From Coix lacryma-jobi var. lacryma-jobi (taxonomy: Eukaryota > Streptophyta > Magnoliopsida > Poales > Poaceae): a DNA stretch of 64,000 bases. How positions within the stretch are numbered: the first letter of the stretch is position 1; every line of letters begins with the position of its first letter. Both the position numbers and the translations under genes were made by a program. The DNA is taken from the NCBI GenBank assembly GCA_009763385.1, contig CM019831.1:111130680-111194679 (forward strand), in the 5' to 3' direction. This document shows, in pieces, positions 23,390 through 35,811 of the stretch. The notes under the pieces were generated by a model. It saw only the letters and a list, made by a program, of their open reading frames with translations, was not told the DNA's origin and did no database searches.

Positions 23390-23946
23390 AAAGGGGCAAG
23401 TGCCTGAAACCTCAAAAAGATTGATCACGAGGAAATAAAAAGGGACAAGTGTATGTAACCTTGATTAAAAAAAGAAAAGAGAAAGAAAAAATGAGCACGT
23501 GCTCAACAGTAGAATTAGCCTCATAGCTCATGGTGCCTCTGACATGATATGCCAAACAAGAGAGGACAAGTTTTTCAAAAATAAAATCTTGATCAAGGAG
23601 TATGACACTTCTCTCCCTAGCTCTAAGTGTTGACCTGGTTACATAATCAAAGGATGAGTGCTATAAACTTCTGAAAGCTTCAGATATAATTAATAATTGT
23701 GAAAAGTAGGCAATGCCTCATGTGAGGAGATAAAAACTATGAGCGACATTGAGAGTACCACAGGAAGGAGAAGGAAAGCTATGTTTTCAGAAAATCTTAC
23801 AAAACTCTCCATATGGCAAGACTGAAGAATAAAGGTAATAAAATTGTCCATCACTTCTAATCATAGCAGTGCAGGTTTTTCTATGAACAGTAAGTGTGAA
23901 ATTATACTTTCCTCAGGGACGAGTAAAGACCTAGTGTGGGGGAGCT
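23390..23946 (+). mobile_element. 3' non-coding end of an Athila-type element
   Basis: Runs of GGGGCAAGTG and AAAGGGACAAGTG with A-rich stretches, then GGGACGAGTAAAGAC and the polypurine tract AGTGTGGGGGAGCT directly before an LTR. The same layout precedes the LTR at 48982, where the element is identified by its pol. No coding remains. The left edge joins the truncated 22910 element at about 23385-23395. Confidence 0.7.
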
Positions 23947-25468
23947 TGTTGATGGTCACTAACTCATATCTTATACCGTCAATAAGTCACCGATCGTCAA
24001 TAGGGTTTGATTCTAATGAGTTCCATGAGTTGTGTCGTTCTCACTTGTTTTGTAGAAATATCAACATTTCACTACATAAAAGTATCTCAACTGATGAATC
24101 AGACCACACCATTGCGAAGAGCTCGTCGAGACGATCGAGACGGACATATGATTTGCAACATTTGGAGTCCCGACTAGAGAGTCCATATTGGTTACAACTT
24201 GGAAGCTTCTAGAAACAACTTAGAGTGATCACCAAGCAACATAATTCAAGGGCTAAACTGACAGATTCCACAACTATGGTGAATTACTATTCTGTAGGTT
24301 GTTTTCCAGCAGATGAAAAGAGCTAGAGTCCTATTCCAACATGATGGATTGCGCAACAAGGTCGAAAGCCACACTAGGGCAACAAGGAAGGTTCCAGAAG
24401 ACAACTCGGCGAAGATGACACCTGGTGGTTGCTAGGTGGGGCCGGCCGGCCCCACCCCCAGGCCTTCTGCCCTGGGCCAGGTCTCCCCTTGGCCCATCTT
24501 CGTGGAGCATTCCCTAATCGACCTCCTCAATGCATCTCAACCATTGTTCAAGGTCAGTTTGATCCAAGGGTCACGGTTCATCCCACCGGGCTATATAAGC
24601 AGCCCCTGACCCTCTGAGGCAAAGAAACAGAGATCCAAGTCAAAACCCTAATTCATATTCTTCAGGAGAGGATCCGAACCTAGCTAGCAATTAGAAGCCT
24701 AGTACCCCTCTAATTAGGGATTAGATCTAGTCTTCTCTAGAATTAGAAGAGAGAGAGAGAGAGAGGTAGAAGATCTAGAAGGAGCTCCAGCCTGTTGGAT
24801 CTACTTCTTCGCCTTGTACTTGCGGATTCAAGTTCTTCAAGAGCTTGGATCAGGATATTCTTCGGTCATCAACTTCTAATTATCAGTAAGCATTATTTTT
24901 CTTATTGTTCTTCTGGCTTGCAACTCTAATTAGAGTACTTTAATTCTAGTCGCTCTAGGATTAAAGGAGTCATAGTTGTGTAAGCATGGTGCTTAGACTC
25001 GATTACTTGCATAGTGTACCCTATATTCCGGACCGGTGGTAGCTCGCAAGGGTGACTCTTATAGCCTTGTTGAATCTTCTATAGTCCACCTCCCATCTAT
25101 AGGCCGAGTAGGAGTATATTACTTGGGAACAACCATACTCTGGATGTGGTCTCCCAACGTAATCTATAGTTGAATAATAATCGCATAGCTTCCTAAGATT
25201 AGAGCTGGAAACCCTAGTTGTCCCCTTTATCTTTTGTGTTCTCATCTTTGTTAGTGTTCAGGGTTTAAGCAATAGACTTAAGACAATCATGTTGTTCCTT
25301 TGGGTTCGATATTAAAACTGGGTCTACATCCGGTGAAGTGCGAGTATCTAATTTGTGCGCTTGCAAATTATCTCTTGTGTCCTGATAACATACCTAAGCC
25401 TTTCTAGTGTCGTTGCCAAGGTTAGGGCTTATCTCTATTCTTGGTAGCAACGTTAGTAAGTGTCAACA
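23947..25468 (+). repeat. Athila-type 3' LTR
   Basis: TGTTGATGG...GTCAACA, about 1.52 kb, with the family's TGTTG/CAACA ends. TATA box TATATAAG at about 24592. A 20-bp perfect palindrome (GTGGGGCCGG and its complement) sits at 24436-24455. A GA microsatellite lies at 24745-24767, in the same relative place as in the LTR at 34395. The block CAAGGGTGACTCTTATAGCC is shared with the other Athila-type LTRs here. It is a 3' LTR because a polypurine tract precedes it. Confidence 0.8.
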
Positions 25469-26120
25469 CCTACGCACCGAGAAAACACATGAAGCAAAGC
25501 CCTTGGAGACGAAGACTTATGCAGGACAAAGCATATATACCATCTCATAGAAGCATAAAAAAGGAGCCAAGACCCAAAGATGAAGACATCAAGAAGATCG
25601 ATGACAAGACACTTCGAGCTACAAGCATTTGAGTTAGAACATGTATAGGTTTTTGGGATGGAGTTTTTAGTTAGGCACACATGTGTAGGTTATGAAGGGC
25701 AATCCTCGCAACCAAGTCTGGAGTTATATTGTGTCTCTTCATGTATGAGCAACTACTAGGTCATGTAGTACTGACCATGACCTAGTAGCTGAGGGGCTAC
25801 TGTTGGGGGAGCCCATATGGCATATGGGCCAACTCCCCCTAAAGTGGCCCAGTAGGAGTTAGTATAGTGGCTTGTGAAATCCTTTCCACCGAGGGGTTGC
25901 ATGTAAATTATCGCTTGCCTATATAATTCCAAGAGCATAAGGGTAAGGAGGAGACTCTTCCACTCAACTGATAACCCTAGTTCTATGGTCTTCTCTCTAT
26001 ACCCTCTAAACTATTTGGAACCGCAAGTTCTTATAGTATGTGCTTAGGAGCGAGCAACTTAGGACAATAGAGGCATACAAGAGCACGTGTTTCAACAACA
26101 TTGGTGGACGTGAGGGCTTT
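25469..26120 (+). mobile_element. Fragment of another LTR element with the start of its 3' LTR
   Basis: Non-coding 3' interior (25469-25800) ending in a purine-rich GCTGAGGGGCTAC. Then an LTR-like start TGTTGGGGGAGCCC at 25801, with an inverted CCATATGGCATATGG just inside and a TATA-like TATATAAT at about 25920. The LTR's right end is not clear; similarity to LTR-like sequence fades by about 26120. No second LTR or target duplication was found. Confidence 0.5.
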
Positions 26121-29100
26121 ACTGGCATCTATAGATATTTTCTAAACATAGTTTCTATATTTTCTGGTTGTTACTCATACAGTGAGATTCAACTCCAATT
26201 GCTTCCTTGGTATGTAATATGTGTAAACTCGAAGACTACAATGAATAAAATATTTCTATGACAAGGGTTTCGTGTTCAAGGGTTTCTATGCACTGTTGCA
26301 GAAAGACTACGAGAAATATGAAACTAAGAAGAAAAAAGATAAAGTTCATAACTAGAAATGCATTTTGTTCATAGGTAGCACATTTTGTTAAAAAACAAAT
26401 AAAGATATTTTATGTACCTAAATAAGTTGAATTACAGCAGGTAAAGTCAATGGCCGATAGGGTTGCCGGCTATAAAAGTTTCTGCCTCTTTGGACTGGAT
26501 TCTCTGTTTTGGGAAAGTGCTATAGGAGTCCTTTACAATTCGAAGAGAAAGACAAGATACATAACAAGGCTCCAGATCCTGCCCACATGGGTGAATTTTT
26601 GTTTTGCGTACTTGGCTTTTGCTCTTATGTTCACCCTGATCGGAATCATTGCATCAACCTTTTCTATACATTAGTGGTTTGTTGCTTCTTTAGCTGGATT
26701 TGGGAGCCTACTGGCTTTAATCTTAGTCTTAGGGGTTTCCATGTGGCATCATTGAAATACTATCTTACCTTGGCGAGGCCAAATAATGCATGATCGGGTC
26801 CATTATTCTTATCACGATCTACTAGGGCATCAGTGTCCAAGACCCTATGGTAAAAATTTTTGTGCACCGTTGATTCATCGATCCTCAAAAAAGATAAGAA
26901 GCAAAGTTTCCCCTTTGAGTTTGAGCAAAAAATAAATGCAAGAAAAATTGCAATCACTATCATGTAATAGTGCACCTACACGCCTTCATCGACGTTGTTT
27001 TTTAACCGGAAGACCTAGAGCTAACTATCGAGACTTTGGGCTATCCAGACACATACTTGAATAGGGCAACAACTATTTCCATAAATCCTACTAAGTACTG
27101 ACACACTTTTAATTTCAGATACTTCACTTCTTGTTGAAATTGTTCTTTTGGCTAGCCAGCTTGGTTTTCTATTGAGTGTTCAAGGGTGGCTATGTGGTTT
27201 TGCAGTCTGGCAAACATACTTGGACAAAAATTAGGACAAAGGTGGTCTCTTAGAAAAACACTTTGATGGCTGGGCACCAAACATAAAATCACTCTCAGTC
27301 TCAAACAGATCCATTGCTTCCTTGAAGGCAATTCGTTCAACTGCTATTCATATTTTTTGAAAATCATATTGCAATTTTGATGTTTCCTTCTTTGCGTATA
27401 TCATACTAACTAGGATGTTAGTGGCCCTCCACTGCTCCTGTTTTAAGAATCATTTGTGGATTTATCAGTTGCAATAGTTAAAGCAGGACACGTGTAATAA
27501 TTTATTTTTGATTAAAAAGTCAAATGATATTTGGGATCCAAATGTACTCGAATGTAGGATACATATGTATGTACATATATTGAGTAGTAAGTATCAGCAC
27601 CAAAATATATAGGGTATGTGTAGATTTTAATATTCTGTTGGCACTATACTGGTTCCTAACCTTGTTTGTCTAGCAGCTTAGCAACAAATACCAAACCTGA
27701 AGCTTCGACAAATTAGAGACATAACAATATATTTATTGACTAGTTCATAAAATTAAACTAAAATAATAGGGCTTTATGTAGCCCAATTTGCAAGAACAAC
27801 TTAGCAATAATTTGTTGAACTTACATTTCTCTCAGCTTCAAATTATCCTTTTCTACCCTCTCTCTGTATTTTGTGCATTTTGAACAAATAAACATAATAC
27901 TATTTTTCTCATGGCATGATAACAATGACATTGTATTATAAGAGAAGATGAAGCACTTTGTTGTGACTCATAAGTATTTGAGTCAGACCAAGTAAAATTT
28001 TGCTAAACTGGAGGATATATTTATGATAGAAGTATATCTTTGCCTTTTGGTTTGTTGTCGGTTGTCCCATTTTCAGCATTTTTTCTAGTATTCTCACAAA
28101 TAGACATCACTTGCCATGTAGCAGGTAGCTCATCCAACATGACAAAGCCAGCTGAATCATCTACTTTGTGAATGGTCTCAAGATGGTGCTAGAGCTGCAA
28201 AGATACCATTGTTTGGTTTCTTTTTTTCTTTCTTTCTTAGATTAGATTTAGATCAAAGGTATACTGTCTGGTTCCATGGGCCAGTCTACCAGGGGAAGGT
28301 AGGAGAGAATTAGGAACTTGGCAGTTGTCACTGTGGGAAAGGAACCTGTTCATCTAAGAATGGTTTGTTGAAATTGCTCAGTGTCCTAGAATCTGAAAGA
28401 ATTGCCTAACGAGGTGTCTCAATTAGCATGGAAGCCAAGATTCTTGTGCCCAAGCATGCTCACCACTGCGGTAACTTTATCTTGTGCTGCCATATGTGGT
28501 CTTATGTTGAGATGATGTTGATGAACATGAAGGAAATACAAATTTTGTTGTTTGAACAGGTGTGCTGCTCATCTGCGTGTTGTTTGTTGTGTTTGTAAAA
28601 TCTTGTTTTAAAAAACTGGCTAGTTGTTTGAGTGCTTCCTGTAGTTTTAGTGCCATATTAGTTTGCATTGCATCATACACTCTCCTACAAATATGACCAA
28701 AATTTGAAGGCAGCATTCCTGTTATGTAAACAACAAGATCAATATAACTTATATAATGCATATATCGCAAAGTATAATGTGGTTTTTATTTTTAGGAAAA
28801 CATAGAAAGTGATGTTGATGATGTATAGAATGCAGTACTTGAGTGCTTTTCTGGTTGTGGTTATCTGGATATTTGATTTGATGGAAGGAATTGCTAAATT
28901 CTTGGAACAGAGTTGGTATTGAGAAAATTTTGATTCAGAAGGCTCTGCGGCTTCTAAAGACCTACATAGTTTCAGACAACCCCGTGTGAGTTAGGAGTTA
29001 CAGCTAACAAAATCATAGGAGTTGATCATAATAGGTGTGGAGTGTGGACCTTTCATGGTTTTGCAGCTTTTTTATTTATATTACTATGTTTGAAGTCATA

Positions 29101-29227
29101 TAATAGCAATTATCTCAAAATATATTTATTATCTGAGTTATATGAGCTCAGATAGCCTTTTCTGAGATTAGTTTCAATTCAATCATCAATGTTTGTTTTA
29201 AGGCATTGGCCTCACCTGAGTGCAGAA
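26121..29227. other. Unassigned AT-rich interval
   Basis: About 3.1 kb with no gene that I can support. Short frames (for example 26509-26793 + and 28477-28770 -) have no recognised domain. Around 28795-29060 there is exon-like wording after a tttttag acceptor-like site, but stops break every frame. It could contain pseudogene exons or old transposons. Confidence 0.3.
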
Positions 29228-30552
29228 TTTATTTATTTTTAGAGTTAAAGGGCAAATCGCCCCAGCCTTAGCATAACCAAGACAACAAAGTTTACAACAT
29301 TTTAACTGTTCAGGACACACCCCACCCTAAAGAAGGTCAACAAAACACCACAACACACGTCAACAAAGACTACTACAACCACCACAACCAGACACCTTTA
29401 CATACGCCAAGCCTCCTTGAATGGGAATAGGTTAAGCCAACTATTTCCTCCTATTTTGGTACCTAACTTTGAGCAGTCCATCAGGTGATCTTCCACTTCA
29501 TTTGGATAGTTTTGATCCTGCCAATTAAAAGCAATGGTGTACAAGAATCTCTTCCAATCAACTCCACCTCGAGTCAGTCAGTCAACTGATGGGGGCTTGT
29601 GGCATAGGATCTCAACATCTCCAGCTTTTGATTGAATTCCATCAGGTTTTCCTTGGGACACAAAAGATTCCAGTTTTGAAGCATGAAGACAACACTCTGG
29701 ATTAACAATTTCACATCCTTCCAAAGAGCTCCCTAAAAACATAAACCATTTCTTAATTTCCAAAGCCCCTGTAGGGCAGCTAAACAAAACATATTATCAA
29801 CTAAGAATCTTTTATTACTTAACCATAAAAGAACTGCCAACCTCCCTACCTAAGATAGTTGACAACCCGACCCAGAGCTGTGTGGCAACAACACAATCAA
29901 AAAATAAGTGGTGAATTGATTCATGCTCCATATAGAACAGACAGGTTTCGTCCTCTACTTTTCTCCTTAGGCTAAGATTACCTCTAGTCAATAACTTATT
30001 TTTAGAAAGAAGACACAAAAAATGAACTCTGGGTGGAATCTTTAAGTGCCAAATAGCGGGAACATGAATAGGAACAATACCTCTAAAATTGACTATCTTA
30101 TACAAAGATTGGGAAGAATAAGTCCCGTTAGAAGAAAATTGCCAGATTAGGGAATCCTCCTCCTCGGTAAAAGAAATGGTTGAGGCAAGTTGAACTATTT
30201 CCAGCCGAAGATTCATAAGTCTATTATCCACACACACCTCCTAAAGGTGCATTTGAGGTTCACACCATCCCACAAATTAGCCACTGTCTCAGATTTTTCA
30301 TGAACAAGAATGTAAATTTCCCAAAATTGAATAGCTAAACTAGAAGGAGCTAACCAGTTATCTTCCCAGAGCTTCACCTTTCTACCATTTCCTATTTTCC
30401 ATGTGTACCCAAATTTAGCAGCAGAAGCTGCCCAAATCATACCCTTAAAAAATGTGAAGCTCCTATAGTAGGGCTATAAAAAATGTTAGCCTTACTAGTT
30501 TCATACTTGTAATCCACAAACTGCCTCCAAAGTTTGTTATCATCTAAGTTGT
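29228..30552 (-). pseudogene. LINE (non-LTR retrotransposon) ORF2 3' end
   Basis: Minus-strand C-terminal part of an L1-type ORF2. The segment includes LWRQFVDYKY, FFKGMIWAASAAKFGYTWKIGNGRKVKLWEDNWL, then after a frameshift near 30220 the zinc-binding reverse-transcriptase C-terminal domain (IPPRVHFLCLLSKNKLLTRGNL, CLFYMEHESIHHLFFDC), and the 3' region down to an A-rich tail (TAAAAATAAATAAA) at about 29228-29243. The catalytic RT and endonuclease parts are missing; the LTR of copia-2 begins at 30553. Stops and frameshifts make it inactive. Confidence 0.8.
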
Positions 30553-33154
30553 TGAAAGGTCCTAGTTTGGTTTTAGTAATTGAGTGACAACTTTAGGTGG
30601 ACTAATTGTGTTTATGTGAGATACATAGGGATTAGTCCACAGATGATCGTGTGTGAGCAACATATGCCATAGAGGTAAAATGGCTTGGAGGATGTTGCAA
30701 TGCTCATACATGTGATGATGAAGGAGCTTATTTCATATGTGACATGACATGGAGTCATGTGGCTGAGATGGTGAAGATCAAGACAAGACTTGGCTTGATG
30801 GACCGGTTGTGAAGGTGAAGGGCAAGTTGGAGGCTTTGAAGCCGTTGGTACCGAGTGTCGGGAGGCTTGAGCAAAGACTTGGCGCCGAAAGACCAAAGCA
30901 ATGGTGAAGAGCAAGTGAGGTCAAGATCGATGGACCATGGAGGCCATGTGATGATATGAAGTGGATCATATCATTTGATCTAGGTTGGTGCATGTGTTGC
31001 ATCAACAATGGAGGAGATGGAATGAAATGCGCAAGGCAAAGGTATATTTGTAGGGCATTTTATTTCACCGGTCATAGATGTGTAGAGAAGATTATGACCG
31101 GGTTTAGGATAGATGGTCGTACTATTAAGAGGAGCAAACTTGTTTGCATATCGGTCATCTAGTGCCACTTGAGCGATCTAACTTTGTGATGTTACTAGGA
31201 TCGAGTGGCGTGGTAAGAGCAAGTGAAAATCCTTTGAAAATGATTGTGAAAATGCTAACACACATGCACATGATGGTGTACACTTGGTGGTGTTGGGACA
31301 TTTGCAAAGGAGAAGGTGTTGGAGTTGAATTGGATCAACTCGGAGAAGTTTTTGGAGAAAGCTTTGGTTGAAAAAGAGAAGCGATGGATCTTGGATTGGA
31401 AATCTGTTCTAATCCTTTGTGTTTTGGATCATGTATTCATGTGGGTTGTGTAGCCCTCTCAATAAGCTTTTCCAAAATATCCAAGATCATCGAAATCGGA
31501 GTTCGGAGCTAAGAGATATGGTCGTTTTAGCGCGGAGCTCCGGCCGGTAGCGGAAGTACCGGTCCGGGGGCCGGTAGTACCGGTCCGGGGGTCTGTAGTA
31601 CTGGTCCGGGGGCCGGTAGTACCGATTGGGCCTCTGGAAGTCCCGTTTCATGCTCAGTTTCTTCCAACGGGCGCCTAAGGGGTTGACCGGAAGTACCGGT
31701 GGTCGACCGATAGTACCGGCCCTGCGAGCGGTAGTACCGGTCAAGGACAGGAGGTACCACTCAGGTGAAGTAGCCGTTGGGCTGAGGATCGAAGCCGGGA
31801 GGTAGTACCGGCCTGCGGGCGGTAGTACCGGCCCTGTGGCCTTTTGGTCTATAGGGAGCAGTGAAGTGTGAAGCGGAAGTACCGGTCGTGAAGCGGTAGT
31901 ACCGGTCGATGTTGACCGGAGGTACCGCTTGGTTTCTCGCCTGTTCGCTTCGTGGAACGTTGGGGACCCGACCGGTGGTACCGGTCGTCCACACCGGTAG
32001 TACCGGTGGTCTTTGTGGAGCTCGGGAAAAAGTGGGGAACGGCTAGTTACTTTCGCCCCCTCTATATATAGCGGGGGTGGCCGGCCGTGGGCAGGTTGAA
32101 GAGAGCACTCTAGAGCCTTTGTGGCTTGTGTGGATGTGCTAGGGAGCCCTCTAACTCGCTTGTGCTTGCTAGTGCGCGAATCATTGCGAGTGAGTGATCG
32201 CTAGTGCGTTGCTTTGAGAGATTGCATCGAGTGGCACTTGGTGTTTGTGTTGCAAGCCGGTGGTGCTTGTTACTCTTGGAGGTTGTCACTTCCTAGACGG
32301 CTTGGTGATCGAATCTCCGTCGTGAAGCCCGCGTGAAGATTGTGCGTGGCTCCGGAGAAGGATTGTGAGGGGCATTGTGCTCGCCCCGCGGGGATCGCGA
32401 AGAGCAACTCTAGTGGATTGCGCGTGTCATTGAGTTACCCTCACTTATGGGTGAGTTCTTGCCACGCTCGAGTGTCGAGCTAGGTGTGGTGCCTATTAGC
32501 CGTCGAACTACCAAAGTGTGTGGTCGACACAACGGGGACTAGCTTGGTGGCAACCAAGTGAACCTCGGGAGAAAAAACACCGTGTCAACTTCGTGTTCAT
32601 CTTTTTGGTGGTTTGCAAACTCCATTCTCTAGCTTGTATTTACTTGTTCATATACATGTGCTAGTGTAGTTGCTCTAGTAATTAATTAGCTTGTGTAGCT
32701 TGCTAGTTACATTCTTTGCTTGTGTAGCATTGAGTTGATCCCATGAGTGACTAGTTGACTTGTAGTCTTGCTAGTCACATTGCTTAGTTTGTGTAGCTAA
32801 GTTGAGCTCTCTAATTTGGCTTGTGTAGCCTTGTTATTGAGCATTGCTAGTGAGCTCAGGCTTTGTGCTTTTGCTTAGTGGCATGTGTAGGAGCTCCCCG
32901 ATTGATTGAGTACTAGATGCTTAGGTTTGTGTAACCTTGCAAGCTAGAATTATTTAGGTGAGCTCTAGCTAGCCCGACACCTTATTTGCTTTGTTTAGAA
33001 TATTTTGTAAGGTGTCATAGAGTTTTAGTAGAGGGGTGTAGTCTTGGCTAGACCGATAGTTTTAATTCCGCATTTGTTTCGGTTAGCGTGTGCGAATAAT
33101 TTTAGAAAGGACTATTGACCCCCCCCCCCTCTAGTCCTCCATCTCGACCCTTCA
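30553..33154 (+). repeat. 5' LTR of copia-2
   Basis: About 2.6 kb with matching ends TGAAAGGTCC and GACCCTTCA, followed by the initiator tRNA-Met-like primer site TGTTATCGGAGC. TATA box TATATATA at about 32063-32070. The U3 region at 31540-32010 carries about 15 copies of a GTAGTACCGG-type motif. The right LTR of this element is not in the window, and the LTR sits against a LINE fragment on its left. Confidence 0.75.
31541..32010 (+). repeat. Cluster of CCGGTAGTACCGG motifs in the copia LTR
   Basis: About 15 spaced occurrences of (G/A)AGTACCGGT or GTAGTACCGG in 470 bp, several as CCGGTAGTACCGG, which pairs with itself except at the centre. The cluster ends about 50 bp upstream of the TATA box. 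It could be a repeated promoter element or a hairpin-forming block. Confidence 0.75.
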
Positions 33155-33170
33155 ATTGTTATCGGAGCCG
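33155..33170 (+). promoter_or_regulatory. Primer-binding site of copia-2
   Basis: ATTGTTATCGGAGCCG directly after the LTR end TTCA. It differs by a few bases from the TGGTATCAGAGC complement of initiator tRNA-Met, as expected for an old copy. Confidence 0.65.
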
Positions 33171-33206
33171 AGGTCTCTCATTTGTGGTCTTCACCGACCC
33201 GAGAGG

Positions 33207-34394
33207 ATGGCGTCTAGTGGGCTAGATGATGTGTGTGATACACATATTTTTGATGGCACACACTTTGCATGGTGGAAACGTCATATGCTTAATCATTTTC
33301 GTGCAAAGGGGCCAAAGTTTTGGTGGATTGTCACTAGTGGTCTCACTCATGTCTTGGACCATAAGAATCTCACCAAAGCTCAAAAGGTTCTCTTTGATCT
33401 TGATGGAGAAGCTTTCATGTTTATTATTCATGCTATGAGCTTTGAGTGTTTTGGCATGGTGAACCCCAAAGGAACCGCCCATGTTTTGTGGGAGTCAGCG
33501 AAGCATACTTTCGGTGACTCTTCCACATGGGATGATGGCAACTTCAAGAATGATGAATCAAAGGAAGTTGCGCATGAGGATGTTGAGCATGACCACAACT
33601 TGGTGGTTGTGGAGGAGTGCTCCACCTCAAGGTCAAGTGATGATGATGATGATCAATCCACAAGCTCACTTGACAAGGTTGATGGTGATCATTCAAGTGT
33701 TGCAAGTAATGATTCTACTCCAAGCACACTTGATGATGTTGATGGCTCATGCTTGGTTGATGATCGTGGTGCTACTACAAGATCTCCTACATCACCATAT
33801 TGCTTCATGTCACAAGGTGACACAAAGGTACAAAAAGCTAATGTGGTTGATCATGTTGATTCATATGATGAGCTTGTGGATAGACTTGCTAGCATGACCA
33901 TATTTTTAGAAAATGGGAAAACTAAAACAATGAAATTAGAAAATGAAAACTCATTTCTAAAGAACACATGTGAACAACAAAAGCATCTACTCTATGTTAC
34001 TACTTGTTCACATGAGGAGCTTAAATTGGCTCATGAGGAACTTAATGTTGCTCATGATAACTTGGTACAAGACCATGCTTTTCTCACTAAGAAGCTTTCT
34101 AATGAAGAAACTAAAACTAGTGAGAGCTCATCACTTGGGTCAAATGATCAATCACATAATATTGCTAACCCTTGTGATGTAGGCAAGAAGCATGTATCCA
34201 CCTCTTGTGATGATTTGTTATCTATGCCATGTTCTTCACATATAGATGCTTGTTCTACTTCTATGTCTTGTGAGACTAACCTTTTGAAGGAGAACAATGA
34301 GCTCAAAAGTGAAGTGAAGAATTTGAGCAACAAGCTAGAGAGGTGTTACAACTCAAAAGTCACCGTCGAGCACATGTTGAACAACCAAAGAACC
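33207..34394 (+). pseudogene. copia-2 Gag, interrupted
   Basis: Open from ATG 33207 (MASSGLDDVCDTHIFDGTHF), with the copia Gag motifs FDGTHFAWWKRHMLNHF, WWIVTSG and ALFDL-like LFDLDGEAFMFI. An Asp/Ser-rich stretch (SSDDDDDQSTSSLDKVDGD) follows, then a long helical, coiled-coil-like region (LKLAHEELNVAHDNLVQDH). The solo LTR inserts at 34395, so the normal protein would continue at 35641 with the zinc knuckle. This is a structural capsid protein, and no enzyme is expected. Apart from the insertion the frame is intact over 390 codons. Part of the usual central Gag domain seems short, which I infer from the quick jump from FGMVNPKGTAHVLWES to the acidic region. Confidence 0.8.
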
Positions 34395-35640
34395 TGTTGA
34401 CACTGGTTATCTATCAAAATTAAAGGATAAATAAATATGAAAAGGGCATGAATTCAATCACCACTAAAGTTTAGGGTTTTAATTGACAATATTTGCCGAG
34501 TTTTGGTGGATTGTGATTCTGCAGGGACTAAACAGGAAAACCAGCACTGATTGCTTCCCCTAGAAGGAAACCAACGCGAGATAACACAACCGCCAAGTCA
34601 GGTATACTCCAGAAGGATCTAGAGGACACCACGAGGCGGGACACCCCGGGAGGCCGCCAGGTGGGACCGACCGGTCCCACCCTTAGACCGGTCGGTCTCC
34701 CCCTGGGCCCGCTGGCCTCCGTCTTCTCGAAGCTTCCTCCACCGCCTTTGAGGATCCATCTCAGCCCTACGTGAAGTCGGTTTGATCTAACGGTCGTGGT
34801 TGATCCCTCAGGGCTATATAAACAGGCCCCCAGGCCCCAGGGTAGAACAAGTCTCTCTTCAGAAAAGTCTACGCCTCATTCAGAAACCCTAGAAGAAGAC
34901 TTCAAGAGCCAGCTATCAAGTAGAAGACTAGTTACCCCTCTAGTTTAGGTTTAGAACATAGTCTTATACTAGAACTAGAAGAGAGAGAGAGAGAGGAAGA
35001 GATCAAGAAGGAGCTCCGGCCTGTCGGATCAACTTCTCCATCTTGTACCTGCGGATTCAAGTTTATCTTCAACTTGCTTCAGCGATTGTTTCGGTAATCA
35101 ACGTCTATATTTAAGTTTGAGTCATTGTTCTTGTTATTCTTAAGGTTTATGACTCTCTTTTGAGTACTTTAATTCTAGTCATTCTAGAGTTAGAGTAGTT
35201 GGATAGTGTAAGTGTGGTGCTTAGACTTGATAGCTCATAAATGTCTCCTATAACGCCGGTAGTAGTGGTTATTCGCAAGGGTGACTCTTATAGCCTTGTT
35301 GATTCTTCTATAGTCCACTTACCCGTGTGTAGGCTCGGTAGGATTATACATTTGCATAAAAGACTCATACTCTGTTTGTGACCTTTTATGGCAACTTCCC
35401 CACTAAGAATAATATAAACATATCACTCTTAAATTGGAATTAGACAACCTTAGTGATCCCCTCTATACTTCTAGATTCTCCATCCTTGTTAGCTACTCAG
35501 GGGTTAGACTTTAAGGCTTAACACTATCCGTTCCTTTGGGTTTGATATTAAAACTGGGTTACTCCGGTGAAGTGCTACATCGGTAGATTTTATCTGTGCG
35601 CTTGCGGATAAAGTAGAGTGTGCGTTAATTTATACCAACA
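34395..35640 (+). mobile_element. Solo LTR, Athila-type
   Basis: 1246 bp, TGTTGACAC...TATACCAACA, with a perfect target duplication GAACC (34390-34394 and 35641-35645), inserted in copia-2 gag. TATA box TATATAAA at about 34815. It has near-palindromes at 34661-34680 (GTGGGACCGACCGGTCCCAC) and 34685-34698, and a GA microsatellite at about 34978-35000. It shares the AGTGTGGTGCTTAGA and CAAGGGTGACTCTTATAGCC blocks with the other Athila-type LTRs. Confidence 0.92.
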
Positions 35641-35811
35641 GAACCTATGGTGACAAAAGTGGCATTGGCTTCAACAAGAGCAATGTCAAAGGCAAGAGAT
35701 GGGGCAAGAGAAGAAACGAAAAAGAAATGAAGAAGCAAGAAGAAAAGAAACTCTCTCATTTCGTGTGCTTCAAATGCCACAAGATGGGTCATCTTGCCAA
35801 ATCTTGCCCAA
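35641..35811 (+). pseudogene. copia-2 Gag zinc knuckle segment
   Basis: Continues the Gag frame after the solo LTR with a Lys-rich region (KGKRWGKRRNEKEMKKQEEKK) and a CCHC zinc knuckle CFKCHKMGHLAKSC, which binds element RNA. It is cut at 35812 by the next LTR. The segment between the knuckle and the protease is missing; copia-2 resumes at 49271 near the protease. Confidence 0.85.

Noticed and set aside
25386..25440. Possible primer site (GTCGTTGCCAAGG) inside 23947-25468, which would have made the LTR end earlier
   Set aside because: The family end GTCAACA occurs later at 25468, and the minus-strand LTR at 51452 has a similar pre-end TTTTTGGCGCC block, so it is probably part of the LTR in this subfamily.
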